Assembly (NCBI RefSeq): GCF_014649115.1
Contig: NZ_BMSK01000005.1
Span: 248,001-312,000, forward strand
DNA: 64,000 bases
Direction of reading: 5' to 3'
From: Streptomyces eurythermus
GTDB taxonomy: Bacteria; Actinomycetota; Actinomycetes; Streptomycetales; Streptomycetaceae
A program made the translations under genes and the position numbers. This document shows positions 16,870-26,029 of the stretch, one piece after another (position 1 is the stretch's first letter; each line of letters starts with the position of its first letter). The notes below the pieces were generated by a model. The model was not told the DNA's origin. It worked only from the letters and a program-made list of their open reading frames with translations, and searched no databases.

Positions 16870-18132
16870 TCACCGCCGCCCGAAGCGGACCAGGGTCACG
16901 GCGATCACGCCGTAGATGAGGGCGACGAGCATCACCAGCGGCGTCGAGCGGCCATCCGGTGGCAGCATCAGCGCGGCCACCCCCGCCGCACCGACGAAGG
17001 CGACGTTGAAGAGGACGTCGTACACGGAGAAGACGCGGCCGCGGAAGCCGTCCTCCACACACGCCTGGACGATCGTGTCCGTGGCGATCTTGGCTCCCTG
17101 GGTGATCAGCCCCAGGACGAAGGCGGCGACCATGAGCGGCCCGGTGGCGAACGGAAGCCCCAGTGCCGGCTCCAGCACCATGGCCGCCCCGGAGCACGCC
17201 ACGATCCAGCGGCGGGGGCCGAGCCGTCCCGCCGTCCAGGGCGTCACCACGGCCGCCGCGAAGAACCCGGCGCCGGACAGCGCCAGCGCCACCCCCAGCA
17301 GCCGTAGCCCTTCCTCGGGGGAGCCGGCCAGGGCATGGCGGCAGAGCATGAGCAGCAGGACGAGGAGCGCCCCGTAGCAGAAGCGCATCAGCGTCATCGC
17401 GGCCAGCGCCCACGCCGCCTCGCGGCGCCGGGGCGCCGTCAGGTGCCGGATGGCCGCCGGCAGCTCGCGCGCGGTCCCGGCGAGTGCCGTGCCGATACGG
17501 GGGCGGGCCGGGCGCCGGTCGGGGCCGAGGAGGCCGGGGGGCAGGCGCAGGGACGCGAGGCTCGCGCTCAGATACAGCAGGGCCCCGCACAGGACCACCG
17601 CCGCGTCGGAGTCCGCCGCCACCATCCGGACCGCGAAGGCCAGACCCCCTCCGGCGGTCGCGGCCAGGGTGCCGGCCGTCGGGGAGAGCGAGTTGGCCAA
17701 CACCAGGCGCTCGGCGTCGACGACCCGGGGCAGCGCGGCGGAGAGCCCGGCCAGGACGAAGCGGTTGACGGCCGTGACACACAGCGCGGAGACGTAGAAG
17801 AGCCAGTCGGGAGCGCCGCTCGTGATCAGCACGGCGGTGGCCGCCGCCAGCAGGGCCCGCAGCAGATTGCCGTACACGAAGACCTGCCGGCGTCGCCAGC
17901 GGTCCAGCAGGACACCGGCGAAGGGGCCGACCAGGGAGTAGGGGAGCAGCAGGACGGCCATGGCAGAGGCGATGGCGGCCGCCGAGGCCTGCCTCTCCGG
18001 GGAGAAGACGACGTATGCGGCGAGCGCGACCTGGTAGACCCCGTCGGCGCCCTGGGACAGAAGGCGGACGTACAGCAGGTGCCGGAAACGCCGCAGGCTC
18101 CACAGCAGGCGCAGGTCACGTACGACGGGCAT
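16870..18132 (-). CDS. MFS transporter
   Basis: A 420-residue membrane protein with about twelve helices and MFS-like features such as YSLVGPFAGVLLDRWRRRQVFVYGN (the loop 2-3 motif G-x-x-x-D-R-x-x-R-R) near residues 50-75. It resembles the enterobactin-exporter-like branch of drug and siderophore efflux proteins; the substrate is unknown. I start at the ATG at 18132 because the upstream in-frame GTG at 18171 lies inside the terminator palindrome that ends the ino1 transcript. Confidence 0.82.
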   Translation of the reverse strand: MPVVRDLRLLWSLRRFRHLLYVRLLSQGADGVYQVALAAYVVFSPERQASAAAIASAMAVLLLPYSLVGPFAGVLLDRWRRRQVFVYGNLLRALLAAATAVLITSGAPDWLFYVSALCVTAVNRFVLAGLSAALPRVVDAERLVLANSLSPTAGTLAATAGGGLAFAVRMVAADSDAAVVLCGALLYLSASLASLRLPPGLLGPDRRPARPRIGTALAGTARELPAAIRHLTAPRRREAAWALAAMTLMRFCYGALLVLLLMLCRHALAGSPEEGLRLLGVALALSGAGFFAAAVVTPWTAGRLGPRRWIVACSGAAMVLEPALGLPFATGPLMVAAFVLGLITQGAKIATDTIVQACVEDGFRGRVFSVYDVLFNVAFVGAAGVAALMLPPDGRSTPLVMLVALIYGVIAVTLVRFGRR

Positions 18133-18155
18133 GGGCGACAGCCTCACATGAGCGG

Positions 18156-18187
18156 AAGGTCCCCGGGTCACGTGACCCGGGGACCTT
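18156..18187. terminator. 32-bp perfect palindrome, terminator of ino1
   Basis: Arms 18156-18171 (AAGGTCCCCGGGTCAC) and 18172-18187 are exact reverse complements centred on CACGTG. It lies 3' of the inositol phosphate synthase gene and just upstream of the MFS start. The core GGTCACGTGACC is not parS. Confidence 0.75.
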
Positions 18188-18231
18188 CACAGCCCTGGCA
18201 GGAGCGTTTCGTGCGAGCGGTCCTCAGCGCC

Positions 18232-19314
18232 TCAGCGCTCGACCTCGCCGCGGATGAACTTCTCGACGTTCTCGCGGGCCTCGTCGTCGAAGTACTGGAC
18301 CGGCGGGGACTTCATGAAGTACGAGGAGGCCGACAGGATCGGGCCGCCGATGCCGCGGTCCTTGGCGATCTTCGCGGCGCGCAGGGCGTCGATGATGACA
18401 CCGGCGGAGTTCGGGGAGTCCCAGACCTCCAGCTTGTACTCCAGGTTCAGCGGGACGTCACCGAAGGCGCGGCCCTCGAGGCGGACGTAGGCCCACTTGC
18501 GGTCGTCCAGCCAGGCCACGTAGTCGGACGGGCCGATGTGGACGTTCTTCTCGCCGAGGTCCCGGTCGGGGATCTGGGAGGTGACGGCCTGCGTCTTGGA
18601 GATCTTCTTGGACTCCAGGCGCTCGCGCTCGAGCATGTTCTTGAAGTCCATGTTGCCGCCGACGTTCAGCTGCATCGTGCGGTCGAGGATGACACCGCGG
18701 TCCTCGAACAGCTTCGCCATGACACGGTGCGTGATGGTCGCGCCGACCTGGGACTTGATGTCGTCACCGACGATCGGGACGCCCGCCTCGGTGAACTTGT
18801 CCGCCCACTCCTTGGTGCCGGCGATGAAGACCGGGAGGGCGTTGACGAAGGCGACCTTGGCGTCGATGGCGCACTGGGCGTAGAACTTCGCCGCGTCCTC
18901 GGAGCCCACGGGCAGGTAGCAGACCAGGACGTCGACCTGCTTGTCCTTCAGGACCTGGACGACGTCGACCGGCTCCTCGGCGGACTCCTCGATGGTCTCG
19001 CGGTAGTACTTGCCGAGGCCGTCGAGGGTGTGGCCGCGCTGGACCGTGACACCGGTGCTGGGCACGTCGCAGATCTTGATGGTGTTGTTCTCGGAGGCGC
19101 CGATGGCGTCCGCCAGGTCCAGACCGACCTTCTTGGCGTCGACGTCGAACGCCGCGACGAACTCGACGTCGCGCACGTGGTAGTCACCGAACTGCACGTG
19201 CATCAGGCCGGGGACCTTGGACGCCGGGTCGGCGTCCTTGTAGTACTCGACTCCCTGCACCAGCGACGCGGCGCAGTTGCCCACGCCGACGATGGCTACG
19301 CGAACCGAACCCAT
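18232..19314 (-). CDS. ino1: Inositol-3-phosphate synthase
   Basis: A 360-residue NAD-dependent enzyme that converts glucose 6-phosphate to 1D-myo-inositol 3-phosphate, the first step toward phosphatidylinositol and the thiol mycothiol. It shows the NAD motif [20 protein letters not shown] at the N-terminus, and the family stretches [33 protein letters not shown] and [12 protein letters not shown]. The ATG at 19314 with a GGGAG site gives the usual actinobacterial length. It follows a PadR regulator by 43 bases on the same strand, suggesting co-transcription and autoregulated control. Confidence 0.94.
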   Translation of the reverse strand: MGSVRVAIVGVGNCAASLVQGVEYYKDADPASKVPGLMHVQFGDYHVRDVEFVAAFDVDAKKVGLDLADAIGASENNTIKICDVPSTGVTVQRGHTLDGLGKYYRETIEESAEEPVDVVQVLKDKQVDVLVCYLPVGSEDAAKFYAQCAIDAKVAFVNALPVFIAGTKEWADKFTEAGVPIVGDDIKSQVGATITHRVMAKLFEDRGVILDRTMQLNVGGNMDFKNMLERERLESKKISKTQAVTSQIPDRDLGEKNVHIGPSDYVAWLDDRKWAYVRLEGRAFGDVPLNLEYKLEVWDSPNSAGVIIDALRAAKIAKDRGIGGPILSASSYFMKSPPVQYFDDEARENVEKFIRGEVER

Positions 19315-19357
19315 TCCGGTTGCTCCCTGTGTGTACGAGTGAGGCCCTGACTGGGTC

Positions 19358-20041
19358 TCACGTGGCGGTGTCGTCGGGCGTATCCGTGCGGGGGGCCTCC
19401 CCGCGACGGGGCAGGCCGCCCGTCGTTCCATTGGTGGTGTCCTGCTGAGCGGGCCCCCCGGACGCGGAACCCCTCAGGTCCCGCCCGGCCCGCTCGCTCT
19501 CGATGAGCTCGTTCAGCCAGCGCACTTCGCGCTCCACGGACTCCATCCCGTGGCGCTGGAGCTCGAGCGTGTAGTCGTCGAGGCGCTCCCGGGTGCGCGC
19601 CAGTGAGGCGCGCATCTTCTCCAGGCGCTCCTCCAGGCGGCTGCGCCGGCCCTCCAGGACGCGCATGCGCACATCGCGCGAGGTCTGCCCGAAGAAGGCG
19701 AACCGCGCGGCGAAGTGTTCGTCCTCGTAGGCGTCGGGGCCGGTCTGCGAGAGCAGCTCCTCGAAGTGTTCCTTGCCTTCCGCCGTCAGCCGGTAAACGA
19801 TCTTGGCGCGGCGTCCGGCGAGGGGAGCGGCGAGGGCGTCGTCATGGGTGTTCCCGGGCTCCTCGATCAGCCAGCCGTTGGCGACCAGCGTCTTGAGACA
19901 GGGATAGAGCGTCCCGTAGCTGAACGCACGGAACACACCCAGCGAGGTGTTCAGCCGTTTGCGCAGCTCATAGCCGTGCATCGGGGACTCCCGCAGCAGG
20001 CCGAGCACGGCGAACTCGAGGATGCCGGAGCGCCGGCTCAT
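19358..20041 (-). CDS. PadR-family transcriptional regulator
   Basis: A 227-residue regulator. The winged helix-turn-helix is at residues 5-95 ([24 protein letters not shown] ... [18 protein letters not shown], the PadR signature) followed by a long charged alpha-helical region ([26 protein letters not shown]) for dimerisation and a disordered tail. An inverted repeat at 20112-20134 upstream is the probable operator. It probably represses itself and the downstream ino1; the ligand is unknown. Confidence 0.88.
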   Translation of the reverse strand: MSRRSGILEFAVLGLLRESPMHGYELRKRLNTSLGVFRAFSYGTLYPCLKTLVANGWLIEEPGNTHDDALAAPLAGRRAKIVYRLTAEGKEHFEELLSQTGPDAYEDEHFAARFAFFGQTSRDVRMRVLEGRRSRLEERLEKMRASLARTRERLDDYTLELQRHGMESVEREVRWLNELIESERAGRDLRGSASGGPAQQDTTNGTTGGLPRRGEAPRTDTPDDTAT

Positions 20042-20111
20042 CGTCGCCTCCTCCCGGCCCGCGGGGTGGTCCCGCAGGTCTCGCAGTGCCTGTCAGCGCC
20101 TTATCTCGCGC

Positions 20112-20134
20112 TGATGTATCGGTTCGATACATCA
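20112..20134. promoter_or_regulatory. Inverted repeat, probable PadR operator
   Basis: Perfect ten-base arms TGATGTATCG and CGATACATCA around GTT, 71 bases upstream of the padR start. It contains the ATGT...ACAT halves typical of PadR operators and is AT-richer than its surroundings. Confidence 0.65.
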
Positions 20135-20435
20135 CGACGATAGAACGGCCCGTCACATGCGACAAGGGGGACGGCGGTGAACGGGATCACATCACCGATT
20201 CGTAGGAGGCAAGTTGCCTGTTTTGGGGTGAACTTCGGGGCTCGGTGGGTTTTGGTGCTGCGTAGTCTGTGCGGCATGGACACCACCGGGAACCGCGTGA
20301 CGCCTGGGGAGCGTCCTCGTCCCCGGTGCAGTACGGGTGAATGCGGAACCGACCACATCCGTACTCCGGGGGGACCGGAAACCAGCCGCCGTTCCAGGCG
20401 CGCACGGGTGCGCCTGCCCGAGGAGTAATCGTTCG

Positions 20436-23126
20436 ATGAGCGAGCACCGTCGCAAACCGCCGCAGCCGCAGGGAGGCGGACGTGCCGCGGCCCGACGCGG
20501 CCAGTCCGGCTCGTCCTCCGGCCGCCGTGCGGCACCGCGAGGCGCCACCGGGTCTCCTGCCGACTCCTATGGACTCCGCTCCCATGAGCCGGACTCCGCC
20601 GGCCCGGGGGGAGAGGAGCGCCCCTACGGCGGCCGGGCCGAGGCGCGCCGTGCGGCGCAGAGAGGCAGCCGGCGCAGAGGGACCGACACCACGGGCCCCG
20701 GGCGCGGCAGGGGCCGTGCGACGACGGCACCCGGCAAGAAGCGGTTCATCGACTACCCCCGGGCAGGCAAGGGCGGCTGGCGGCGCTGGGTGCCGTCCTG
20801 GAAGCTCGTCAGCGGGCTGTTCGTCGGCTTCGTCGGCGGTCTGGTGGTGATGATCGGCGTCGGCTACGCGATGGTGTCGATCCCTAACGAGAACGACGCG
20901 GCGAAGTCGCAGAACAACGTCTACTACTGGTCCGACGGCACCCAGATGGTGGCCACGGGCACCGGGGTCAACCGGCAGAACGTCAGCATCGACCAGATCC
21001 CCGAGGCGATGCGGTACGCGGTCATCTCCGCCGAGAACAAGTCCTTCTACCAGGACTCCGGCGTCGACCCCATGGGCATCGCGCGCGCCATGGCCAACAT
21101 GGCCCGGGGCGGCCAGACGCAGGGTGGCTCGACGATCACCCAGCAGTACGTGAAGAACACGTACCTGAGCCAGGAGCAGACGGTCACCCGCAAGTTCAAG
21201 GAGATGTTCATCTCCATAAAGGTGGGCACGAAGCTCGACAAGAACCAGATTCTCCAGGGCTATCTGAACACCTCGTACTTCGGGCGGGGCGCGTACGGCA
21301 TCCAGGCCGCGGCGCAGACCTACTACGGCAAGAACGCCGTCGACCTCAAGCCGAGCGAGTGCGCCGTCCTGGCCGCGCTGCTCAAGGGCCCGACGTACTA
21401 CGACCCCGCGGGCAACCAGGACCTCGACAAGACGGCGACCCCGCAGGCCAACGAGAAGCGCTCCAAGGAGCGCTGGGCGTGGATCCTCGGCGAGATGCAC
21501 AAGGACAAGCACCTCAGCGACGCCGAGTACAAGGAAGCCATCGCCCAGTACCCCAAGCCCGACGGCCGCAAGGCGACCAGGGGCATGACCGGTCAGGTCA
21601 GCTACCTGGTCGACACGGCGAAGAAGTACGTCCTCGCCCACTCCGACATCACGGAGGCGCAGTTCGACCGGGGCGGCTACCAGATCTACACGACCTTCGA
21701 GAAGGACAAGGTCAGCGCGCTGGCCAAGGCCGTGAAGAGCGTGCAGGCGGAGAAGCTCGACCCGGAGCACCGGGAGCTGGACAAGTACGTCCAGTTCGGC
21801 GCGGCCTCGGTGAAGCCCAAGGACGGCGCGATCGTGGCGCTGTACGGCGGTGACGGCTACGAGAAGGGGCACTTCACCAACAACGCGGACACCTCCGGTG
21901 TCCCCGTGGGTTCGACCTGGAAGCCCTTCGTGCTCGCCGCGGCCATGGAGTACGGCACGTACAAGTCCGGCGGACAGGGCGTGTCCCCGCTGAGCAAGTA
22001 CAACGGCGACGACCATCTCAAGGTCCGCAAGCCGGACGGGACGTATTACCTCAACAAGGACAACTCCTACTTCTTCCAGGAGAACGAGAGCGACCATCCC
22101 TGGGGTTACATCACCCTGCGCAAGGCGATGGAGCAGTCCGTCAACACACCCTTCGTGCAGCTCGGTGTCGACGTGGGGATGTCCAAGGTGCGTGACGTCG
22201 CCAAGGCGGCCGGCATCCTGCCGCAGAGCATGTCGCAGGACCTCAACCCGTCCTTCGCCATCGGTACGTCCACGCCCAGCGCGATCCGCATGGCCGACGC
22301 CTACGCGACCTTCGCCGCATCCGGTCAGCAGACGGAGCCGTACTCCGTGACGGCCGTCAAGTACAACGGCACCGACGCGCCCAGCTTCGTCAAGCCGAAG
22401 CCCGCCCCCAAGGAGGCGATGGACCCCAACATCGCCAACAACGTCACGGACGTCCTGGAGAACGTCATCCAGAACGGCACCGCCACGAAGGCCCTCGCTC
22501 TCGGCCGTACGGCGGCGGGCAAGACCGGTACCACCGACGAGAACAAGTCGGCCTGGTTCGTCGGCTACACCCAGCAGCTGTCGACCTCGGTGGCGATGTT
22601 CCGTGAGAACCCCAAGGACCACAGGCTGCTGTCCATGAACGGCACCGCGAACACGGACTCCATCCACGGTGGTGACATCCCGACGCAGGTGTGGACCGAT
22701 TACATGAAGGCGGCGCTCAAGGGCCAGAACGACCCGGGCTTCCCGAAGGCCACCCCCATCGGCACGGTCCAGAACCAGGCGGGGGCCCCCTCGCCGACCC
22801 CGAGCTTCACCCCCACCCCGAGCCGGTCCCCGAGCGCCACGCCGACCCCCACTCCCAGCAAGACGACGCCCACGCCGACCCCCTCGGCGAGCGAGACCTG
22901 CGGCTTCGGATGGGGCGACAACTGCGGTGACAACGGCAACGGCAACGGCGGCGCCGACGGTGGCGGCAACGGCATCGGAGGCACGGACACCGGAGGTACC
23001 GACGGAGGCACCTTCCCGACGCCCACCGGCACGGAGACCACCGGACCCGGAACCAGCCGGGGCAATGGCAATGGCAACGGCAACGGCAGCGACGGCGGAG
23101 GCTGGTTCGCGGGCCAGGAGGGCTAG
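20436..23126 (+). CDS. Bifunctional penicillin-binding protein (transglycosylase/transpeptidase)
   Basis: An 896-residue class A PBP that polymerises lipid II and crosslinks peptidoglycan outside the membrane. Order: basic disordered cytoplasmic region (1-125), membrane anchor (~128-150, LVSGLFVGFVGGLVVMIGVGYAMV), glycosyltransferase 51 domain with ENKSFYQDSGVD and QGGSTITQQYVKN, then a transpeptidase domain with GSTWKPF (SxxK, ~491), SVNTPF (SxN) and KTGTT (~696), and a C-terminal tail of Pro/Thr/Ser then Gly/Asn repeats. The ATG at 20436 has a GAGGAG ribosome-binding site; an earlier in-frame ATG at 20337 is less likely. No PASTA domain is present. Confidence 0.92.
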   Translation: MSEHRRKPPQPQGGGRAAARRGQSGSSSGRRAAPRGATGSPADSYGLRSHEPDSAGPGGEERPYGGRAEARRAAQRGSRRRGTDTTGPGRGRGRATTAPGKKRFIDYPRAGKGGWRRWVPSWKLVSGLFVGFVGGLVVMIGVGYAMVSIPNENDAAKSQNNVYYWSDGTQMVATGTGVNRQNVSIDQIPEAMRYAVISAENKSFYQDSGVDPMGIARAMANMARGGQTQGGSTITQQYVKNTYLSQEQTVTRKFKEMFISIKVGTKLDKNQILQGYLNTSYFGRGAYGIQAAAQTYYGKNAVDLKPSECAVLAALLKGPTYYDPAGNQDLDKTATPQANEKRSKERWAWILGEMHKDKHLSDAEYKEAIAQYPKPDGRKATRGMTGQVSYLVDTAKKYVLAHSDITEAQFDRGGYQIYTTFEKDKVSALAKAVKSVQAEKLDPEHRELDKYVQFGAASVKPKDGAIVALYGGDGYEKGHFTNNADTSGVPVGSTWKPFVLAAAMEYGTYKSGGQGVSPLSKYNGDDHLKVRKPDGTYYLNKDNSYFFQENESDHPWGYITLRKAMEQSVNTPFVQLGVDVGMSKVRDVAKAAGILPQSMSQDLNPSFAIGTSTPSAIRMADAYATFAASGQQTEPYSVTAVKYNGTDAPSFVKPKPAPKEAMDPNIANNVTDVLENVIQNGTATKALALGRTAAGKTGTTDENKSAWFVGYTQQLSTSVAMFRENPKDHRLLSMNGTANTDSIHGGDIPTQVWTDYMKAALKGQNDPGFPKATPIGTVQNQAGAPSPTPSFTPTPSRSPSATPTPTPSKTTPTPTPSASETCGFGWGDNCGDNGNGNGGADGGGNGIGGTDTGGTDGGTFPTPTGTETTGPGTSRGNGNGNGNGSDGGGWFAGQEG

Positions 23127-23167
23127 CCCGGTTCCGGCCGGCCGGCGCGGAAGGACCCGCCCGGAGC

Positions 23168-23181
23168 GTTTCACGTGAAAC
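23168..23181. promoter_or_regulatory. parS: parS site after the PBP gene
   Basis: Perfect GTTTCACGTGAAAC in the 144-base gap before the glycosyltransferase gene; no extended symmetry beyond the core. Confidence 0.95.
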
Positions 23182-23270
23182 AGGGGCCGTCGCACCCACG
23201 AGGTGCGGCGGCCCTCGGCGTATTCCTGGACGGGTACGGCTTCCGGGACGGGTACGGCAGGATGTGCCCC

Positions 23271-24827
23271 ATGCCCAGTGCAGAGACGACGTCCGCGAGC
23301 CAGCACGAGCCCGGGCCCGTGCGGTCCGCCGCGGCAGAACAGGTGCCGCCGACCAGGGAGGACGAGGTCGCCGCCGCCGGCAGTGAGCTGATCGGCGGCC
23401 CCCTGGGACGGCGCGCCCTGCCCGGGTTCTCCTGGTGGACCCCGGTGCGGATCGTGGCGCTCGTGGCCATCGGCATGTTCGCCCTCGGCCTGGTCCAGAA
23501 GGCGCCCTGCTACCACGACGCCTGGTTCTTCGGCGCGAGCAGCCAGTACACCCACGCCTGCTACTCGGACATCCCGCACCTCTACCAGGGCCGCGGATTC
23601 GCCGACGATCTCGTGCCGTACTTCGACAAGCTTCCCGGCGACATGGACTACCTCGAATACCCGGTGCTCACCGGCGTGTTCATGGAGGTGGCCTCCTGGC
23701 TGACCCCGCACAGCGGCTCAATCCAGCACCAGGAGCGGTGGTACTGGTTCGTCAACGCCGGGATGCTGATGGCGTGCGCCGCCGTCATCGCCGTCACCGT
23801 GGCCCGTACCCACCGCCGGCGCCCCTGGGACGCCCTGCTGGTCGCCCTGGCGCCCGCCTTCGCCCTGACCGCGACCATCAACTGGGACCTGCTCGCCGTG
23901 GCGCTGACGGCCGCCGCGATGCTGATGTGGTCGCGGGGCCGGGCCCTCGCCTTCGGTGTCCTGCTGGGCCTCGCCACGGCCGCCAAGCTGTATCCCTTCC
24001 TGTTGCTCGGACCGTTGCTGGTGCTGTGCTGGCGGGCCGGGAAGTGGCGCGCGTTCTTCCAGGCCCTGGCGGGCGCGGTGGGTGCCTGGCTCGTGGTGAA
24101 CCTGCCGGTGATGCTCACCCATGACTCCTCGGGCTTCCACATCCGCGAGGGCTGGGCGAAGTTCTACACCTTCAGCAAGGAGCGCGGTGTCGACTTCGGC
24201 TCCTTCTGGCTGATCTGGGCGCAGAACTCCAGCGACCCGCCCACCACCGGCTTCATCAACAACGCGGCCACCGTGCTGGTGGTGCTGTGCTTCCTCGGCA
24301 TCGCCGCGCTGACGTTCACCGCCCCGCGCCGGCCGCGCTTCGCCCAGCTCGCCTTCCTGATGGTGGCCGCCTTCGTCCTCACCAACAAGGTCTACTCGCC
24401 GCAGTACGTCCTGTGGCTGGTGCCGCTGGCGGTCCTCGCCCGGCCCAAGTGGCGGGACTTCCTGATCTGGCAGGCGTGCGAGGTGGCGTACTTCCTGGGC
24501 ATCTGGATGTACCTCGCCTACACGACCAGCGGAGACGCCCACAAGGGACTGCCGACGCAGGGCTACCACTGGGTGATCGTGGTGCACCTGCTGGGCACGC
24601 TGTACCTGTGTGCCGTCGTCGTACGGGACATCCTCATGCCGGAGCGGGACGTGGTGCGCCGGTCCGGGGACGACGATCCCTCGGGCGGGGTGCTCGACGG
24701 GGCGCCGGACGCCTTCGCGCTCGGGGCCGCGGCGGCCGGTCCGTCGGGGCAGGACGCCCGGTTCGGGGCGCCGCCGGTGGACTGGGGCCGTCCCGGCGCA
24801 CCCTCCCCCGACGACCGCCCGCTCTGA
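23271..24827 (+). CDS. Polytopic glycosyltransferase 87-type protein
   Basis: A 518-residue membrane protein with about ten hydrophobic helices. The pattern of an early luminal loop after the first helix (YHDAWFFGASSQYTHACYSDIPHLYQGRGF), the acidic pair ..YLEYPVLTGVFM, and repeated helices with AAKLYPFLLLGPLL fits GT87/DUF2029 polyprenol-phosphate-sugar-dependent mannosyltransferases of the GT-C fold, which act outside the membrane. The acceptor is unknown. ATGs at 23262 and 23271 are both possible starts. It ends at a strong terminator shared with the convergent racemase-like gene. Confidence 0.78.
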   Translation: MPSAETTSASQHEPGPVRSAAAEQVPPTREDEVAAAGSELIGGPLGRRALPGFSWWTPVRIVALVAIGMFALGLVQKAPCYHDAWFFGASSQYTHACYSDIPHLYQGRGFADDLVPYFDKLPGDMDYLEYPVLTGVFMEVASWLTPHSGSIQHQERWYWFVNAGMLMACAAVIAVTVARTHRRRPWDALLVALAPAFALTATINWDLLAVALTAAAMLMWSRGRALAFGVLLGLATAAKLYPFLLLGPLLVLCWRAGKWRAFFQALAGAVGAWLVVNLPVMLTHDSSGFHIREGWAKFYTFSKERGVDFGSFWLIWAQNSSDPPTTGFINNAATVLVVLCFLGIAALTFTAPRRPRFAQLAFLMVAAFVLTNKVYSPQYVLWLVPLAVLARPKWRDFLIWQACEVAYFLGIWMYLAYTTSGDAHKGLPTQGYHWVIVVHLLGTLYLCAVVVRDILMPERDVVRRSGDDDPSGGVLDGAPDAFALGAAAAGPSGQDARFGAPPVDWGRPGAPSPDDRPL

Positions 24828-24862
24828 GAGCACCGGGCGCCCCGTCGGTGGCGCGGACACAC

Positions 24863-24898
24863 GGAAGGCCGTACCCGGGACTCCGGGTACGGCCTTCC
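24863..24898. terminator. Bidirectional terminator
   Basis: Perfect 16-base arms GGAAGGCCGTACCCGG (24863-24878) and its complement (24883-24898) around a four-base loop, between converging genes. Confidence 0.88.
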
Positions 24899-24915
24899 CG
24901 CTGTCGTGACCTGCC

Positions 24916-25947
24916 TCAGCGGTCCACGATGCGGTCGAACTGGGTCGTGGTGTGCCGCAGGTGGGCCACCAGCTCGTCGCCCACATGCGGCTCGGGGGCG
25001 TCCGAGGGCACGAACAGGATCGACACCTGCATGTGCGGCGGCTCGGCGAACCAGCGCTGCTTGCCGCCCCAGACGAACGGGGACAGATTCCGGTTGACCG
25101 TGGCCAGACCGGCCCGGGCGACGCCCTTGGCCCGCGGCATGACGCCGTGCAGGGCCTTCGGGGCCTCCAGGCCCACCCCGTGCGACGTACCGCCCGCCAC
25201 GACCACCAGGTAGCCGTCGGAGGCCGCCTTCTGCTGCCGGTAGCCGAACCGGTCGCCCTTCGCCACGCGTGTGACGTCCAGGACCGCGCCGCGGTACTCG
25301 GTGGCGTCGTGGTCCCCCAGCCACAGCCGCGTGCCGATACGGGCGCGGAACCGGGTCTGCGGGAACTGCTGCTGGAGGCGGATCAGCTCCTCCGCCTTGA
25401 GGTGGCTGACGAACATCGTGTGCAGCGGCAGCCGGGCCGCGCGCAGCCGGTCCATCCAGCCGATGACCTCCTCGACGGCGTCCGAGCCGTCGGTGCGGTC
25501 CAGCGGCAGGTGGATGGCGAAGCCCTCCAGCCGGACGTTCTCTATGGCCTGGTGCAGCTGCGGCAGGTCCTGCTCGCTGACGCCGTGCCGCTTCATCGAG
25601 GACATCACCTCGATGACGACACGGGCGCCCACGAGGCCGTAGACGCCGTCGACGGACGACACCGAGCGGATCACCCGGTCGGGCAGCGGGACGGGCTCCT
25701 CGCCGCGCCGGTACGGCGTCAGCACCAGCAGGTCACCGCCGAAGAAGTCCTTGATGCGCGCGGCCTCGTAGGTGGTGCCGACCGCGAGCAGATCGGCGCC
25801 GAGCCGTGTGGCCTCCTCCGACAGCCGTTCGTGCCCGAAGCCGTAGCCGTTGCCCTTGCAGACCGGGACGAGCCCTGGGAACTGCTCCTGCACGTGCTTG
25901 TGGTGCGCCCGCCAGCGCGCGGTGTCGACGTAGAGCGTGAGCGCCAT
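24916..25947 (-). CDS. Alanine-racemase-like PLP protein
   Basis: A 343-residue protein whose N-terminal half resembles the fold-type III PLP barrel of alanine racemases, with the cofactor lysine in LVPVCKGNGYGFG (Lys ~31) and barrel strands such as ARVVIEVMSSMKRHGV and FAIHLPLDRTD. The C-terminal half (SDGYLVVVAGGTSHGVGLEAPKALHG) does not show the usual racemase dimer-interface tyrosine motif I would expect, so true alanine racemization is uncertain. It is just downstream of femX on the same strand (82-base gap), pointing to a cell-wall role. Confidence 0.72.
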   Translation of the reverse strand: MALTLYVDTARWRAHHKHVQEQFPGLVPVCKGNGYGFGHERLSEEATRLGADLLAVGTTYEAARIKDFFGGDLLVLTPYRRGEEPVPLPDRVIRSVSSVDGVYGLVGARVVIEVMSSMKRHGVSEQDLPQLHQAIENVRLEGFAIHLPLDRTDGSDAVEEVIGWMDRLRAARLPLHTMFVSHLKAEELIRLQQQFPQTRFRARIGTRLWLGDHDATEYRGAVLDVTRVAKGDRFGYRQQKAASDGYLVVVAGGTSHGVGLEAPKALHGVMPRAKGVARAGLATVNRNLSPFVWGGKQRWFAEPPHMQVSILFVPSDAPEPHVGDELVAHLRHTTTQFDRIVDR

Positions 25948-26029
25948 GGCCGGACCCGGGACCTTTCTCGTGGCTGGGTGGATCAGAGAGGGAAAAGCTG
26001 TGAAGGCTATGGAATCAAACGCCGGCGGC

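Noticed and set aside
20207..20219. AGGCAAGTTGCCT hairpin before the PBP gene
   Set aside because: The loop is too small for a stable terminator and the gene upstream is divergent, so nothing needs terminating there.
20187..23711. Long minus-strand frame opposite the PBP and glycosyltransferase
   Set aside because: Spans two genuine genes and their gap on the other strand; composition is Val/Leu/Arg/Gly-biased without motifs.
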